Positions 44,114 to 54,239 of a stretch of 56,953 nucleotides of DNA are shown piece after piece. Numbering within the stretch: position 1 is the stretch's first letter; every line of letters begins with the position of its first letter. This stretch comes from Bacillus sp. AFS088145 (GTDB taxonomy: Bacteria > Bacillota > Bacilli > Bacillales > Bacillaceae_G): NCBI RefSeq assembly GCF_002564465.1, contig NZ_NUUX01000005.1, positions 140,569-197,521 of the forward strand, given 5' to 3'. The position numbers were made by a program, and so were the translations under genes. The notes under the pieces are model-generated. The model searched no databases, had not been told where the DNA came from, and was given only the letters and a program-made list of their open reading frames with translations.

Positions 44114-45055
44114 ATGTTGAAGGAAAAAATTTTAAAAGATATACATTCGTTTGATACGATAATAATTCATCGTCATGTTCGCCCAGATCCAGATGCAATT
44201 GGTTCACAGTGCGGTTTAGCAGAGATGATTAAAGCAAGTTATCCTGCAAAAAAAGTATATGTAGTAGGACATTTGCCACAATCTCTAGAGTATTTATATA
44301 AAATGGATGAAATTGCAGATGAAATATATAAGGAAGCGCTTGTCATTGTTTGTGACACAGCCAATACTGAACGAGTAGATGATGCGAGATATTCAACTGG
44401 AAAGAAACTAATTAAAATTGACCATCATCCGAACGTAGATCCATACGGTGACATTATGCATGTAGATACTACTGCAAGTTCAACGAGTGAGTTAATTTTT
44501 GAACTGGCAGAGAGTAGTAATGAACAATTAGTCGTAACTGACACAGCTGCGAGACTAATATATGCAGGTATTATTGGAGATACAGGAAGATTCTTATTTC
44601 CAAGTACAACAGAAAGAACTTTTCATGCAGCTAGTAATTTGATAAAAAAGGATTTTTCGATTAATGAAATATATGACAATATGTATGAAACATCAATTGA
44701 GATGGCTCATTTAAATGGATATGTTCTTCAAAATTTTAAACTAACCGAAGAGGGAGTCGGTCATATAAACATGACAAAGGCTCTAATGGATGAATACAAT
44801 GTAAACTCTGAACAAGCTTCATTGGCTGTAAGTTCACTTGGGCATATAAAAGGGGTAAAAGCTTGGGTTATCTTTTTAGAAGAAGAGGATTTAATTCGAG
44901 TACGTCTACGTTCAAAAGGACCAGTTATAAATGGAGTAGCTGCTATGTTTAACGGTGGTGGACATCCGCTTGCATCTGGGGCGAAAGTCTTCTCATGGGA
45001 AGAAGCAGAAAAAGTAGTCGAAGAATTAAAAAAAGTTTGTAGGGAAGAAAAATAA
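44114..45055 (+). CDS. nrnA: Bifunctional oligoribonuclease / pAp phosphatase NrnA
   Basis: A 313-residue DHH/DHHA1 phosphoesterase that degrades RNA dinucleotides and small oligoribonucleotides and dephosphorylates 3'-phosphoadenosine 5'-phosphate. Metal-binding motifs: IIHRHVRPDPDAIGSQCG (about residues 17-34), VIVCDTAN, and KLIKIDHHPNVDPYGD with the DHH triad. The C-terminal DHHA1 domain ends with GGGHPLASGAKV. AAAGGAGAG precedes ATG 44114. Known as YtqI in B. subtilis, at the same place. Monocistronic here. Confidence 0.95.
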   Translation: MLKEKILKDIHSFDTIIIHRHVRPDPDAIGSQCGLAEMIKASYPAKKVYVVGHLPQSLEYLYKMDEIADEIYKEALVIVCDTANTERVDDARYSTGKKLIKIDHHPNVDPYGDIMHVDTTASSTSELIFELAESSNEQLVVTDTAARLIYAGIIGDTGRFLFPSTTERTFHAASNLIKKDFSINEIYDNMYETSIEMAHLNGYVLQNFKLTEEGVGHINMTKALMDEYNVNSEQASLAVSSLGHIKGVKAWVIFLEEEDLIRVRLRSKGPVINGVAAMFNGGGHPLASGAKVFSWEEAEKVVEELKKVCREEK

Positions 45056-45102
45056 AGTTCTAAAAATAAATTTGAGAGGCTAATCGAATGCTAGCCTCTC
45101 AT

Positions 45103-45606
45103 TTATTTTGTGCTTTTTATTTTTAATGTGATCTCTAATACGGTATCAAAGTAGATTGTATCTATTTCAAGTTTAAATCGCCGATCATCTTTAATATAAA
45201 CTTTATTTTCGACTGCACGTCTTAATAATTCCCGATTTTGGGAAACGCTTTTTATATCTTGAGTCAGTAAATTACTTAGGTCATCCTTTACATCATCTAT
45301 AAGTTGATGATTAGTAAATTCATTTAAATTGTATTGTTTGTAATTTAATATTGTCACTTTGATTTCTTGAACTGTTAAATTTCGTTTTTTTTCCTTGTTC
45401 ATTCGTTCCATATTTTCAAAAAATATATTTTTATCTCTTAAATATTCTTTATTGAGCATTTTTAATTCAGATATTTGTTTTACTTGCTCTTCTTCTGTCA
45501 CACCGTAAAAATAAATAAAGACAAGCCAACTAATAATAAACCCGAAAAAAATGCCTACAAAAAATTTTGCCCAAGCGTGGGAGAGTTGTTCTGGAGGAGC
45601 TTTCAT
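45103..45606 (-). CDS. ytrI: Sporulation membrane protein YtrI
   Basis: A 167-residue protein with one N-terminal transmembrane helix (about residues 14-38, AKFFVGIFFGFIISWLVFIY) and a coiled-coil/extracytoplasmic region. In B. subtilis ytrI is made under sigma-E in the mother cell and is required for normal sporulation. ATG 45606 is chosen: it overlaps the ytrH stop by one base (TAATG) and AGGAG lies ten bases upstream. Coupled to ytrH; convergent with nrnA. Sequence is less conserved than context, as usual for this family. Confidence 0.85.
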   Translation of the reverse strand: MKAPPEQLSHAWAKFFVGIFFGFIISWLVFIYFYGVTEEEQVKQISELKMLNKEYLRDKNIFFENMERMNKEKKRNLTVQEIKVTILNYKQYNLNEFTNHQLIDDVKDDLSNLLTQDIKSVSQNRELLRRAVENKVYIKDDRRFKLEIDTIYFDTVLEITLKIKSTK

Positions 45607-45941
45607 TAAACATGTTCTCCTGTAAACCATTGCATAATGATTGTACCTGTATGAGTTCCTCCCATGGCAGCTATAATCATGAAAATTTGCTTAATGAATT
45701 CGATTGTTTCTCCTTCGAATAATCCTTTTTCAAAACTATAGAATGTATCAAATGTTCCACCAATCGCCCCAACAATTGCCCAAATTCGTAACTTCATTGA
45801 TAAATCATACATGCTGCTAAGTGGCGGCTGTCCAATGACATAGTATCCGATTGAACCAATGATCGATCCACCTATTATAATTCCTAGTGAAATAAAATAC
45901 ATTGAAATTAATGCTGGTATAAATGGCAACTTAAGCTCCAA
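45606..45941 (-). CDS. ytrH: Sporulation membrane protein YtrH
   Basis: A 111-residue hydrophobic protein with about three transmembrane segments (about residues 6-32, 48-62, 82-105). IPALISMYFISLGIIIGGSIIGSIGYYVIG and MIIAAMGGTHTGTIIMQW match the YtrH family, a mother-cell sporulation protein. The start is TTG 45941 after GGGAGTGAGGA. First gene of ytrH-ytrI. A CATACACC element upstream resembles a sigma-E -10 box, consistent with the known regulation. Confidence 0.88.
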   Translation of the reverse strand: MELKLPFIPALISMYFISLGIIIGGSIIGSIGYYVIGQPPLSSMYDLSMKLRIWAIVGAIGGTFDTFYSFEKGLFEGETIEFIKQIFMIIAAMGGTHTGTIIMQWFTGEHV

Positions 45942-45983
45942 TTGTCCTCACTCCCTCAATTAATATATATGGACAAAGTGTTA

Positions 45984-45991
45984 GGTGTATG
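45984..45991 (-). promoter_or_regulatory. Possible sigma-E -10 element of ytrHI
   Basis: On the minus strand CATACACC resembles the sigma-E -10 consensus CATACANT, about 43 bases before the ytrH TTG. The -35 element is not clear. Confidence 0.4.
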
Positions 45992-46114
45992 ATGAGTATT
46001 GAAGTAAGTTTAAAATAAAAGATTTGTTTTAATTTTCACGAACGAAAATAGAATGTAAGTTCGTATTTTGTGATAGAATAGATTATATTGAAAAGATGGT
46101 AAGGAGGAATGTAG

Positions 46115-49100
46115 ATGAGTTTTGTTCATTTGCAAGTTCAAAGTTCTTATAGTTTATTGCAAAGCGCATGTAAAATAGATGAATTAATTAATGCTGCTGT
46201 TAGAGAAGGACATCCTGCGCTTGCTATTGCAGATGAAAATGTCATGTACGGGGTAATTCCTTTTTATCATGCGTGTAAAAAAGCAGGGATCAAGCCAATT
46301 ATTGGGGTGAAAATCTCAATTTTAATGGATGAACATCAGTCTTATCCGATGATTTTACTAGCGAAAGATTTGGCTGGTTACCAAAACCTTTTAAAACTTA
46401 CAAGTACAATAGGGACAAAATCACCAGAAGGAATTCCTAAAAAGTGGTTAACGGCATATAGTAACGGCATAATTGCAATTACGCCAGGAATCGAGGGAGA
46501 AATTGAAAACTTACTATTGAATGGAGAAATCGACAGAGCTATTGTTCAATTAAAAGAGTATCAATCAATTTTTGATCACTTTTTTGTTAGTATTCAAGAT
46601 CACGGTTTACCTGAAGATCGTTTGCTATATCCATTAATTAAACAAGTACAAAAAGAAACAAACATCAGTCTAGTTGTTACAAATGACGTTCGATATATTG
46701 AAAAAGAGGATGCACTTATTCAAGATGCATTATTTTCAGTTAAAAATGGTACTAAGTTATCGGACGAATCAAGACCAAGATTACATTCGAACGAATATTA
46801 TTATAAATCAAAAGCCGAATTATTGAAGTTGTTTTCTGACGAAGAAGAAGCATTTCAAAATACTATACATATTTCAGATATATGTAATGTAACGATTCCT
46901 TTTCATCAGCCCTTATTGCCTAAGTATCCAGTACCTGATGAATATTCAACAGTGGAATATTTAAAAATGGTTTGTGAAAATGGCATGATTGAGCGTTACG
47001 GGGAAATAAATGATGAACTTAAACAAAGATTAGAATTTGAATTAAATACAATCAATAAGATGGGATTTAATGATTACTTCCTCATTGTTTGGGACTTTAT
47101 TAAATATGCACTTGAACAAGGGATATTTGTTGGACCAGGACGTGGTTCCGCCGCGGGATCTTTAGTGGCTTACGTATTAAAAATTACGAATGTAGACCCA
47201 ATACATTATAATTTACTATTTGAACGTTTTTTAAATGAAGAAAGAATTACAATGCCAGATATTGATATTGACTTTCCAGATCATCGACGAGATGAAATGA
47301 TTGATTATGTCGCTTCAAAATATGGTGATGTGCATGTTGCCCAAATTATTACATTCGGAACATTAGGAGCAAAAGCAGCCATTCGAGATATTGCTAGGGT
47401 AATGGGACTTTCACCAACTGAAATAGATCGGTACTCGAAGCTAATTCCATCATCGCTAGGAAATTCATTAAAAGATGTCTATGAGCAATCAAAAGCATTT
47501 AAAAGTCATGTTGAACATTCTGGTATTCATAAACGGATATTTGAGGTAGCTTGCCAAGTTGAAGGATTACCTCGCCATACAAGCATTCATGCAGCAGGTG
47601 TTATTATTTCTGAACTTCCGTTAACAAATGTTGTCCCGTTACAAGAGGGGAATCATGGAGTGTTTTTAACACAATATCCTGCAGAAATACTTGAAGAGCT
47701 TGGATTAGTAAAGATGGACTTCCTTGGCCTACGTAACTTAAGTTTATTAGAAGAGGTCTGTCGATTAATTTATGAAGCAAAAGGCGAAGTAATTAATTTG
47801 GAAGAAATTCCGTTAAAAGATCTAAAAACATTTGAAATTCTGAGTAAAGGAGATACCTCAGGCGTATTTCAGCTAGAATCATCAGGGATGAGGAGGGTAC
47901 TACAGCAATTACAGCCTAATCAGTTTGAAGATATAGTGGCGGTAAACGCGTTATATCGTCCGGGTCCAATGGAGCAAATCCCTAGATTTATTCAATATAA
48001 ACATGGATTGGAAAGGGTTACGTACCCTCATCCAGTTTTAGAAAAAATATTAAAACCAACACATGGAGTAATTATATATCAAGAGCAAATCATGCAAATT
48101 GCTTCAACTCTTTCAGGGTTTACTTTAAGTGAAGCAGATTTACTTCGAAGAGCTGTAAGTAAAAAGAAGAAGGAAGTTTTAGACGAAGAAAGAATTCATT
48201 TTGTAGAAGGTGCAATAGCTAAAGGTTATGATGAACAAGTTGCAAATGAAGTATACGATTTAATTGTCCAATTTGCTAACTATGGATTTAATAGGAGTCA
48301 TGCTGTTGCGTATAGTATGATAGCGTATCAACTAGCCTATTTAAAGGCAAATTTTCCTCTAGAATTTTATGCAGCACTTTTATCGAGTTTTATAGGAAGT
48401 GAAGAGAAAGTATCGAATTATATTGGGGAAGCAAAATTGAAAGGGATCCCAATCTATCCACCTTCAATAAATAAAAGTCAATATGCATTTATAGTTGAAG
48501 GAAATGGAATTCGATATAGCTTATTAGCTATTAAAAATATAGGAATGGCAGCTGTAAGAGAAATTCTACAAAAGCGGCCATATAAAGATTTTTTTGAGGT
48601 GTGCATTAAAATTTCACCAAAAGCATTAAACCGAAAAAGTATAGAAAATTTAATTTTTTCGGGATGCTTTGATGAGTTTGAGCTCGACCGTGCAACACTA
48701 TTAGCAAATATTGATATGATTTTTGATTACGTGGATATAGTAAGACCTGAAAATGAAGATCAATTTGATTTATTTCTTGATGAAGATTTTGTGCCTAAAC
48801 CAGAAATTATTAAAGTTGAGCCAATGAAAATCTCAATTAAGCTTGAACTTGAAAAACAGGCTTTAGGTACTTATTTATCAGGCCATCCGATTAGTCAATA
48901 CGAGAAGTTACTAAATGAAAGTGATGCCGGGACTATTTCATCAATTATGATGAAGAAAGATACAGAGCATCTACTGTTTGTCTATATTAAGGATTTAAGG
49001 ATTACAAAAACAAAAAAACAACAGCATATGGCTTTTTTACAAGTTGAAGATTTAAGTACTTCAATTGATGCTGTTATATTTCCGACTACTTTTGAAAAAA

Positions 49101-49459
49101 ACCGTCATAAATTAAAAGAAAAAGAAGTAGTTGTAGTTAAAGCAAAAGTTGATGAACGGGATGAAAGAAAACAATTAATAATAAATGAAGTCCTTACAAT
49201 CGAAGAAATGGAAGAAACAAACGATCAAAAGAAGTATACTTTATTTATTAAAATTACGGGACATACTAATAAAAATATTTCCTACACAATACAGCAAACG
49301 CTCTCTAAGTTTAAAGGGCATGCGAAAGTTGTGCTTTACTATGAAGAAGATAAAAAAGCTGTTCAATTATCTGAACACTATTATGTGAATCCTTCTGTGA
49401 ATTGTCTTTCGATGTTAAGAAATATTGTAGGAGATGCAAATGTTGTATTAAAGAAATAG
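46115..49459 (+). CDS. dnaE: DNA polymerase III alpha subunit DnaE
   Basis: A 1114-residue replicative DNA polymerase of the DnaE type. The N-terminal PHP domain (about residues 1-200, MSFVHLQVQSSYSLLQSACKI) is followed by the polymerase core with FVGPGRGSAAGSLVAY and the catalytic aspartates in MPDIDIDFPDHRRDEM (about 380-395), RHTSIHAAGVIIS, then helix-hairpin-helix and an OB-fold region near the C-terminus. In Bacillus DnaE extends RNA primers at the lagging strand before PolC takes over. AAGGAGGAA precedes ATG 46115. Monocistronic start after ytrH; gene order dnaE-ytsJ is conserved. Confidence 0.97.
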   Translation: MSFVHLQVQSSYSLLQSACKIDELINAAVREGHPALAIADENVMYGVIPFYHACKKAGIKPIIGVKISILMDEHQSYPMILLAKDLAGYQNLLKLTSTIGTKSPEGIPKKWLTAYSNGIIAITPGIEGEIENLLLNGEIDRAIVQLKEYQSIFDHFFVSIQDHGLPEDRLLYPLIKQVQKETNISLVVTNDVRYIEKEDALIQDALFSVKNGTKLSDESRPRLHSNEYYYKSKAELLKLFSDEEEAFQNTIHISDICNVTIPFHQPLLPKYPVPDEYSTVEYLKMVCENGMIERYGEINDELKQRLEFELNTINKMGFNDYFLIVWDFIKYALEQGIFVGPGRGSAAGSLVAYVLKITNVDPIHYNLLFERFLNEERITMPDIDIDFPDHRRDEMIDYVASKYGDVHVAQIITFGTLGAKAAIRDIARVMGLSPTEIDRYSKLIPSSLGNSLKDVYEQSKAFKSHVEHSGIHKRIFEVACQVEGLPRHTSIHAAGVIISELPLTNVVPLQEGNHGVFLTQYPAEILEELGLVKMDFLGLRNLSLLEEVCRLIYEAKGEVINLEEIPLKDLKTFEILSKGDTSGVFQLESSGMRRVLQQLQPNQFEDIVAVNALYRPGPMEQIPRFIQYKHGLERVTYPHPVLEKILKPTHGVIIYQEQIMQIASTLSGFTLSEADLLRRAVSKKKKEVLDEERIHFVEGAIAKGYDEQVANEVYDLIVQFANYGFNRSHAVAYSMIAYQLAYLKANFPLEFYAALLSSFIGSEEKVSNYIGEAKLKGIPIYPPSINKSQYAFIVEGNGIRYSLLAIKNIGMAAVREILQKRPYKDFFEVCIKISPKALNRKSIENLIFSGCFDEFELDRATLLANIDMIFDYVDIVRPENEDQFDLFLDEDFVPKPEIIKVEPMKISIKLELEKQALGTYLSGHPISQYEKLLNESDAGTISSIMMKKDTEHLLFVYIKDLRITKTKKQQHMAFLQVEDLSTSIDAVIFPTTFEKNRHKLKEKEVVVVKAKVDERDERKQLIINEVLTIEEMEETNDQKKYTLFIKITGHTNKNISYTIQQTLSKFKGHAKVVLYYEEDKKAVQLSEHYYVNPSVNCLSMLRNIVGDANVVLKK

Positions 49460-49596
49460 ACATTCTTCTCTAAACTATTTATTATTAACATACATGTGAT
49501 ATCATACAAAAAGAAAATTTTACCTTTTAAAGAGAAAATCACTAAGAAATATACAGTTGAAAAGTCAACTCGTCAACATTAGGGAGAGTGAATAGT

Positions 49597-50829
49597 TTGT
49601 CATTATTAAGTGAAGAAGCATTACATATGCATAGAGTACATCAAGGTAAATTAGAAACAGTTTCTAAGGTGCCAGTTACAAATGCTAAAGAACTAAGTTT
49701 AGCGTACTCACCAGGTGTTGCCGAGCCGTGTAAAGAAATTTACGAAGAAAAAAGCAGAGTGTATGAATACACAATGAAAGGTAATATGGTTGGTGTAGTT
49801 TCGGATGGATCTGCCGTTCTAGGATTAGGTAATATTGGACCAGAGGCTGCATTACCTGTAATGGAAGGTAAAGCTGCTTTATTTAAAAGCTTTGCTGGTG
49901 TTGATGCATTTCCAATCTGCTTAAATACGCAAGATGTAGAGCAAATCATTCAAACAGTAAAATTGTTAGAACCTACATTTGGTGGAATAAATCTAGAGGA
50001 TATTGCAGCTCCAAACTGCTTTATAATAGAAGAACGCTTAAAGCGTGAAACAAATATACCGATATTTCATGATGATCAACATGGAACGGCTATCGTTACA
50101 CTTGCAGGTTTAGTAAATGCTTTAAAAATAGTGAATAAAAATATGGCAGATATTAAAGTGGTTCTAAATGGTGCAGGAGCTGCAGGTATTGCTATATTAA
50201 AATTATTGTATCGTTTTGGTGTTCGCCAAATTATTATGTGTGATACAAAAGGTGCGATTTACGAAGGTCGTCCAAATGGTATGAATAGTGTAAAAAATGA
50301 AGTTGCAAAATATACAAATAAAGATAAAATACAAGGTAGCCTTAAAGAAGTACTTGAAGGGGCAGACGTATTTATTGGGGTTTCTGTAAAAGGAGCAGTA
50401 ACTCAAGAAATGGTTCGTTCAATGAATGAAAATCCTATTATTTTTGCAATGGCTAATCCTGATCCGGAAATTATGCCTGAAGATGCAAAAGAAGCAGGAG
50501 CTTTAGTAATTGGTACTGGTCGAAGTGATTATCCTAACCAAGTAAATAACGTTCTTGCATTCCCAGGAATTTTCCGTGGTGCATTAGATGTTCGTGCTAC
50601 TCATATTAATGAAGAGATGAAAATTGCTGCAGTAAATGCAATTGCAAGCTTAGTAAGTGAAGCTGATTTATCTCCAGATTTTATTATTCCAGCACCATTT
50701 GATCCTCGAGTGGCTCCAAAAGTAGCTGCTAGTGTGGCAAAAGCTGCAATGGAAACAGGGGTTGCGAGACTGAATGTTGACCCGAAAGAAATCGAAGAAA
50801 AAACAAAAAAACTAGCTCTAATTAAATAG
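49597..50829 (+). CDS. ytsJ: NADP-type malic enzyme YtsJ
   Basis: A 410-residue malic enzyme converting malate to pyruvate and CO2, mainly using NADP in the B. subtilis orthologue. Features: SLAYSPGVAEPCKEIYE, YTMKGNMVGVVSDGSAVLGLGNIGPEA, the metal/substrate region IPIFHDDQHGTAIVTLAG, the Rossmann VVLNGAGAAGIAILKLL (about residues 186-202) and GIFRGALDVRATHINEEM. TTG 49597 is chosen because GGGAGAGTG lies upstream and the protein then has the same length as B. subtilis YtsJ; the in-frame GTG 49588 overlaps the ribosome binding site. Confidence 0.93.
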   Translation: MSLLSEEALHMHRVHQGKLETVSKVPVTNAKELSLAYSPGVAEPCKEIYEEKSRVYEYTMKGNMVGVVSDGSAVLGLGNIGPEAALPVMEGKAALFKSFAGVDAFPICLNTQDVEQIIQTVKLLEPTFGGINLEDIAAPNCFIIEERLKRETNIPIFHDDQHGTAIVTLAGLVNALKIVNKNMADIKVVLNGAGAAGIAILKLLYRFGVRQIIMCDTKGAIYEGRPNGMNSVKNEVAKYTNKDKIQGSLKEVLEGADVFIGVSVKGAVTQEMVRSMNENPIIFAMANPDPEIMPEDAKEAGALVIGTGRSDYPNQVNNVLAFPGIFRGALDVRATHINEEMKIAAVNAIASLVSEADLSPDFIIPAPFDPRVAPKVAASVAKAAMETGVARLNVDPKEIEEKTKKLALIK

Positions 50830-50857
50830 TTTTATTACCAGATATCAATATTAATGG

Positions 50858-50906
50858 GGATAGTATTACAATACTAAAATTAAGTAATGTAGTACTATCC
50901 TTTTTT
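50858..50906 (+). terminator. Terminator of ytsJ
   Basis: GGATAGTA pairs with TACTATCC, with an inner TTAC/GTAA stem offset by a bulge, followed by TTTTTT. An extended -10-like TGATATAAT follows at 50910-50918. Confidence 0.75.
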
Positions 50907-51058
50907 ATCTGATATAATACTTAGATGTGGTAAAAAAGCGCAGAGATTGTTGGAAATTAAAGGAATTTCATAAAAAATGACTAAATTAATTTTTTAAGAT
51001 TTTCTACAAATTTCAAGTTGGTTAAATGGTTGAAATGACGAAATTTAGCTGAATTTTA

Positions 51059-51087
51059 TCGACAAATGTTAACAAAAAGTGTATAAC
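51059..51087 (+). promoter_or_regulatory. Predicted promoter of accDA
   Basis: -35 TCGACA (51059-51064) and -10 TATAAC (51082-51087), 17-base spacer. Transcription would begin near 51094. A further upstream extended -10 (TGATATAAT, 50910-50918) could give a longer leader across this 310-base gap. Confidence 0.5.
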
Positions 51088-51102
51088 ATTTATAGTATCC
51101 TA

Positions 51103-51119
51103 TTAGTATTTAGTACTAA
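51103..51119. promoter_or_regulatory. FapR-operator-like palindrome at accDA
   Basis: TTAGTA-TTTAG-TACTAA is a perfect inverted repeat with the half-sites and spacing of FapR operators (TTAGTAC...TACTAA-type, 17 bp). It lies just downstream of the predicted start point, where FapR sites usually act. FapR is released by malonyl-CoA, the product of the AccDA-containing carboxylase. Confidence 0.55.
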
Positions 51120-51139
51120 AAAAGTTAGGAGGAATTAGG

Positions 51140-52000
51140 TTGCAAATAAAAGACTTATTTTCCAAAAAGAAAAAATATGCATCTATACCTTCAGAAGTAA
51201 TGAGACAAGATTTACCTGACGGTGTTATGACAAAATGTCCTAAATGTAAAAAAATTAGTATTACAAAAGAATTAATAAAAAACCTAAAAGTTTGTAATAG
51301 TTGTGGATATCACCATCAAATGACAGCATTCGAAAGAATCGAAAGCTTAATTGATGAAGATACTTTTGAAGAGTTTGATCAAAATATGGTTTCTGCAAAT
51401 CCTTTACACTTCCCTGATTACATAGAAAAGCTTGAAGGGGATCGTAAAAAAACAGAGCTTAACGAGGCTATTGTTACAGGAAAAGGAAAAATCGACGGTA
51501 TTCCTGTTGTAATTGCAGTTATGGATGCAAGATTCCGAATGGGAAGCATGGGATCTGTTGTCGGAGAGAAAATAACTCGTGCAGTTGAGCGAGCTTCATC
51601 TGACGGTTCACCATTTATTATTTTTACTGCATCTGGCGGAGCTCGTATGCAGGAAGGTATTTTAAGTTTAATGCAAATGGCAAAAACTAGTGCTGCGCTT
51701 AAAAAGCATAGCGAACTAGGTTATTTAGCAATTTCAATTATGACAAATCCAACTACAGGTGGAGTATCTGCTAGTTTTGCATCTTTAGGCGATTTTAACT
51801 TTGCTGAGCCTGGAGCATTAATTGGTTTTGCTGGTAGACGTATTATTGAGCAAACGATCCGTGAAGAACTACCTGAAGACTTCCAAACTGCAGAATTCCT
51901 TTTGAATCATGGTCAACTTGATGCAGTTATTTCACGATTAGAATTACGTTCAAAATTATTTACAATCCTTAATTTACATCAAGGGGGTGTCTTGCAATAG
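51140..52000 (+). CDS. accD: Acetyl-CoA carboxylase carboxyltransferase subunit beta
   Basis: A 286-residue subunit of the carboxyltransferase that, with AccA, moves the carboxyl group from biotin to acetyl-CoA to form malonyl-CoA. The N-terminal zinc ribbon is visible as CPKC and CNSC (about residues 33-55), followed by a crotonase-fold domain with [17 protein letters not shown] and [11 protein letters not shown]. The start is TTG 51140 after AGGAGGAA. The accA start overlaps its stop by one base, giving the equimolar operon expected for this complex. Confidence 0.96.
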   Translation: MQIKDLFSKKKKYASIPSEVMRQDLPDGVMTKCPKCKKISITKELIKNLKVCNSCGYHHQMTAFERIESLIDEDTFEEFDQNMVSANPLHFPDYIEKLEGDRKKTELNEAIVTGKGKIDGIPVVIAVMDARFRMGSMGSVVGEKITRAVERASSDGSPFIIFTASGGARMQEGILSLMQMAKTSAALKKHSELGYLAISIMTNPTTGGVSASFASLGDFNFAEPGALIGFAGRRIIEQTIREELPEDFQTAEFLLNHGQLDAVISRLELRSKLFTILNLHQGGVLQ

Positions 52001-52956
52001 TGGTTATGTTAGAATTCGAAAAACCGATTCATGAACTAAAGACGAAAATAGACGAACTTAAGGTTTATACAAGTCAACATGATGTTGATTTTTCTGAAGA
52101 AATCAGACGTTTAGAAGAACGTTTAAAAACCTTAGAAAATGAAATATACGGTAACATGGGAGTTTGGGATCGTGTACAAGTTGCTAGACATCCAGAACGA
52201 CCAACTACTTTAGATTATGTTAATAGATTATTTACAGATTTCTTTGAGTGTCATGGTGATCGATTATTTGGAGACGATGCTGCAATCGTATCAGGTATCG
52301 CATCTTACCGTGGATTACCAGTTACTGTCGTTGGACATCAACGTGGTAAAGATACAAAAGAAAATATTAGACGTAATTTCGGTATGCCACATCCAGAAGG
52401 TTACCGAAAAGCACTTCGTTTAATGAAGCAAGCAGAAAAATTTAACAGACCAATTATCGCGTTTATCGATACAAAAGGTGCATATCCTGGTAAGGCAGCT
52501 GAAGAGCGTGGACAAAGTGAAGCAATTGCCCGAAATATTTTTGAAATGGCAGGCTTAAAAGTACCTACTATTTGTATTGTAATTGGCGAAGGTGGTAGTG
52601 GTGGAGCGTTAGCATTAGGAATTGGTAATAAGTTACTGATGTTAGAAAACTCAACTTACTCTGTTATTTCACCAGAAGGTGCAGCAGCATTATTATGGAA
52701 AGATTCTTCACAAGCACGTAGAGCAGCTGAAACAATGAAAATTACGGCTCCAGACTTATTAGAATTAGGTGTAGTTGACCAAATTATTCCTGAAGTAAAA
52801 GGTGGAGCACAAAATGATGTTGAACAACAGGCTAAATATATCGACAAGTACTTATACGAAACATTAAAGTCACTGGTAACTATGGATAAAGAAGAGCTAG
52901 TTCAACAACGATATGAAAAACACGCAAAGTTAGGGAAAATTTCTTTTAACCAATAA
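52000..52956 (+). CDS. accA: Acetyl-CoA carboxylase carboxyltransferase subunit alpha
   Basis: A 318-residue carboxyltransferase alpha subunit. N-terminal [18 protein letters not shown], then [63 protein letters not shown] and [17 protein letters not shown]. The GTG at 52000 overlaps the accD stop and lies about ten bases after AAGGGGGTG; ATG 52006 is the alternative but is further from that site. Operon with accD. Length is close to the family norm. Confidence 0.96.
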   Translation: MVMLEFEKPIHELKTKIDELKVYTSQHDVDFSEEIRRLEERLKTLENEIYGNMGVWDRVQVARHPERPTTLDYVNRLFTDFFECHGDRLFGDDAAIVSGIASYRGLPVTVVGHQRGKDTKENIRRNFGMPHPEGYRKALRLMKQAEKFNRPIIAFIDTKGAYPGKAAEERGQSEAIARNIFEMAGLKVPTICIVIGEGGSGGALALGIGNKLLMLENSTYSVISPEGAAALLWKDSSQARRAAETMKITAPDLLELGVVDQIIPEVKGGAQNDVEQQAKYIDKYLYETLKSLVTMDKEELVQQRYEKHAKLGKISFNQ

Positions 52957-53188
52957 TATTTAGTTTAACTTCTAGAGTGTGTGAAACAATATGTTAGCAT
53001 GCTCTTTTTGTATTTTTTTTATAAATTTAGTAAAAAATAGCAATATGCATAAAGAGTCGTCATACTTTTTAAAAGTGTTTTATTCATTAAAAAAAGTTTA
53101 TGAAAAAGTTCACATTATTTCTATTGTTTAAAAAGGCATTACATGGTACTTTATTAAAATGAATAAATGCATAAGGTAAAATCATTGA

Positions 53189-54160
<972 letters not shown>

Positions 54161-54239
54161 TTAGATAGATTTAATTGGGCAATCGATTTCATAAATTTCG
54201 TAATAGTATAGAGTTTTATATAAATTTGGAGGGTAAAAA

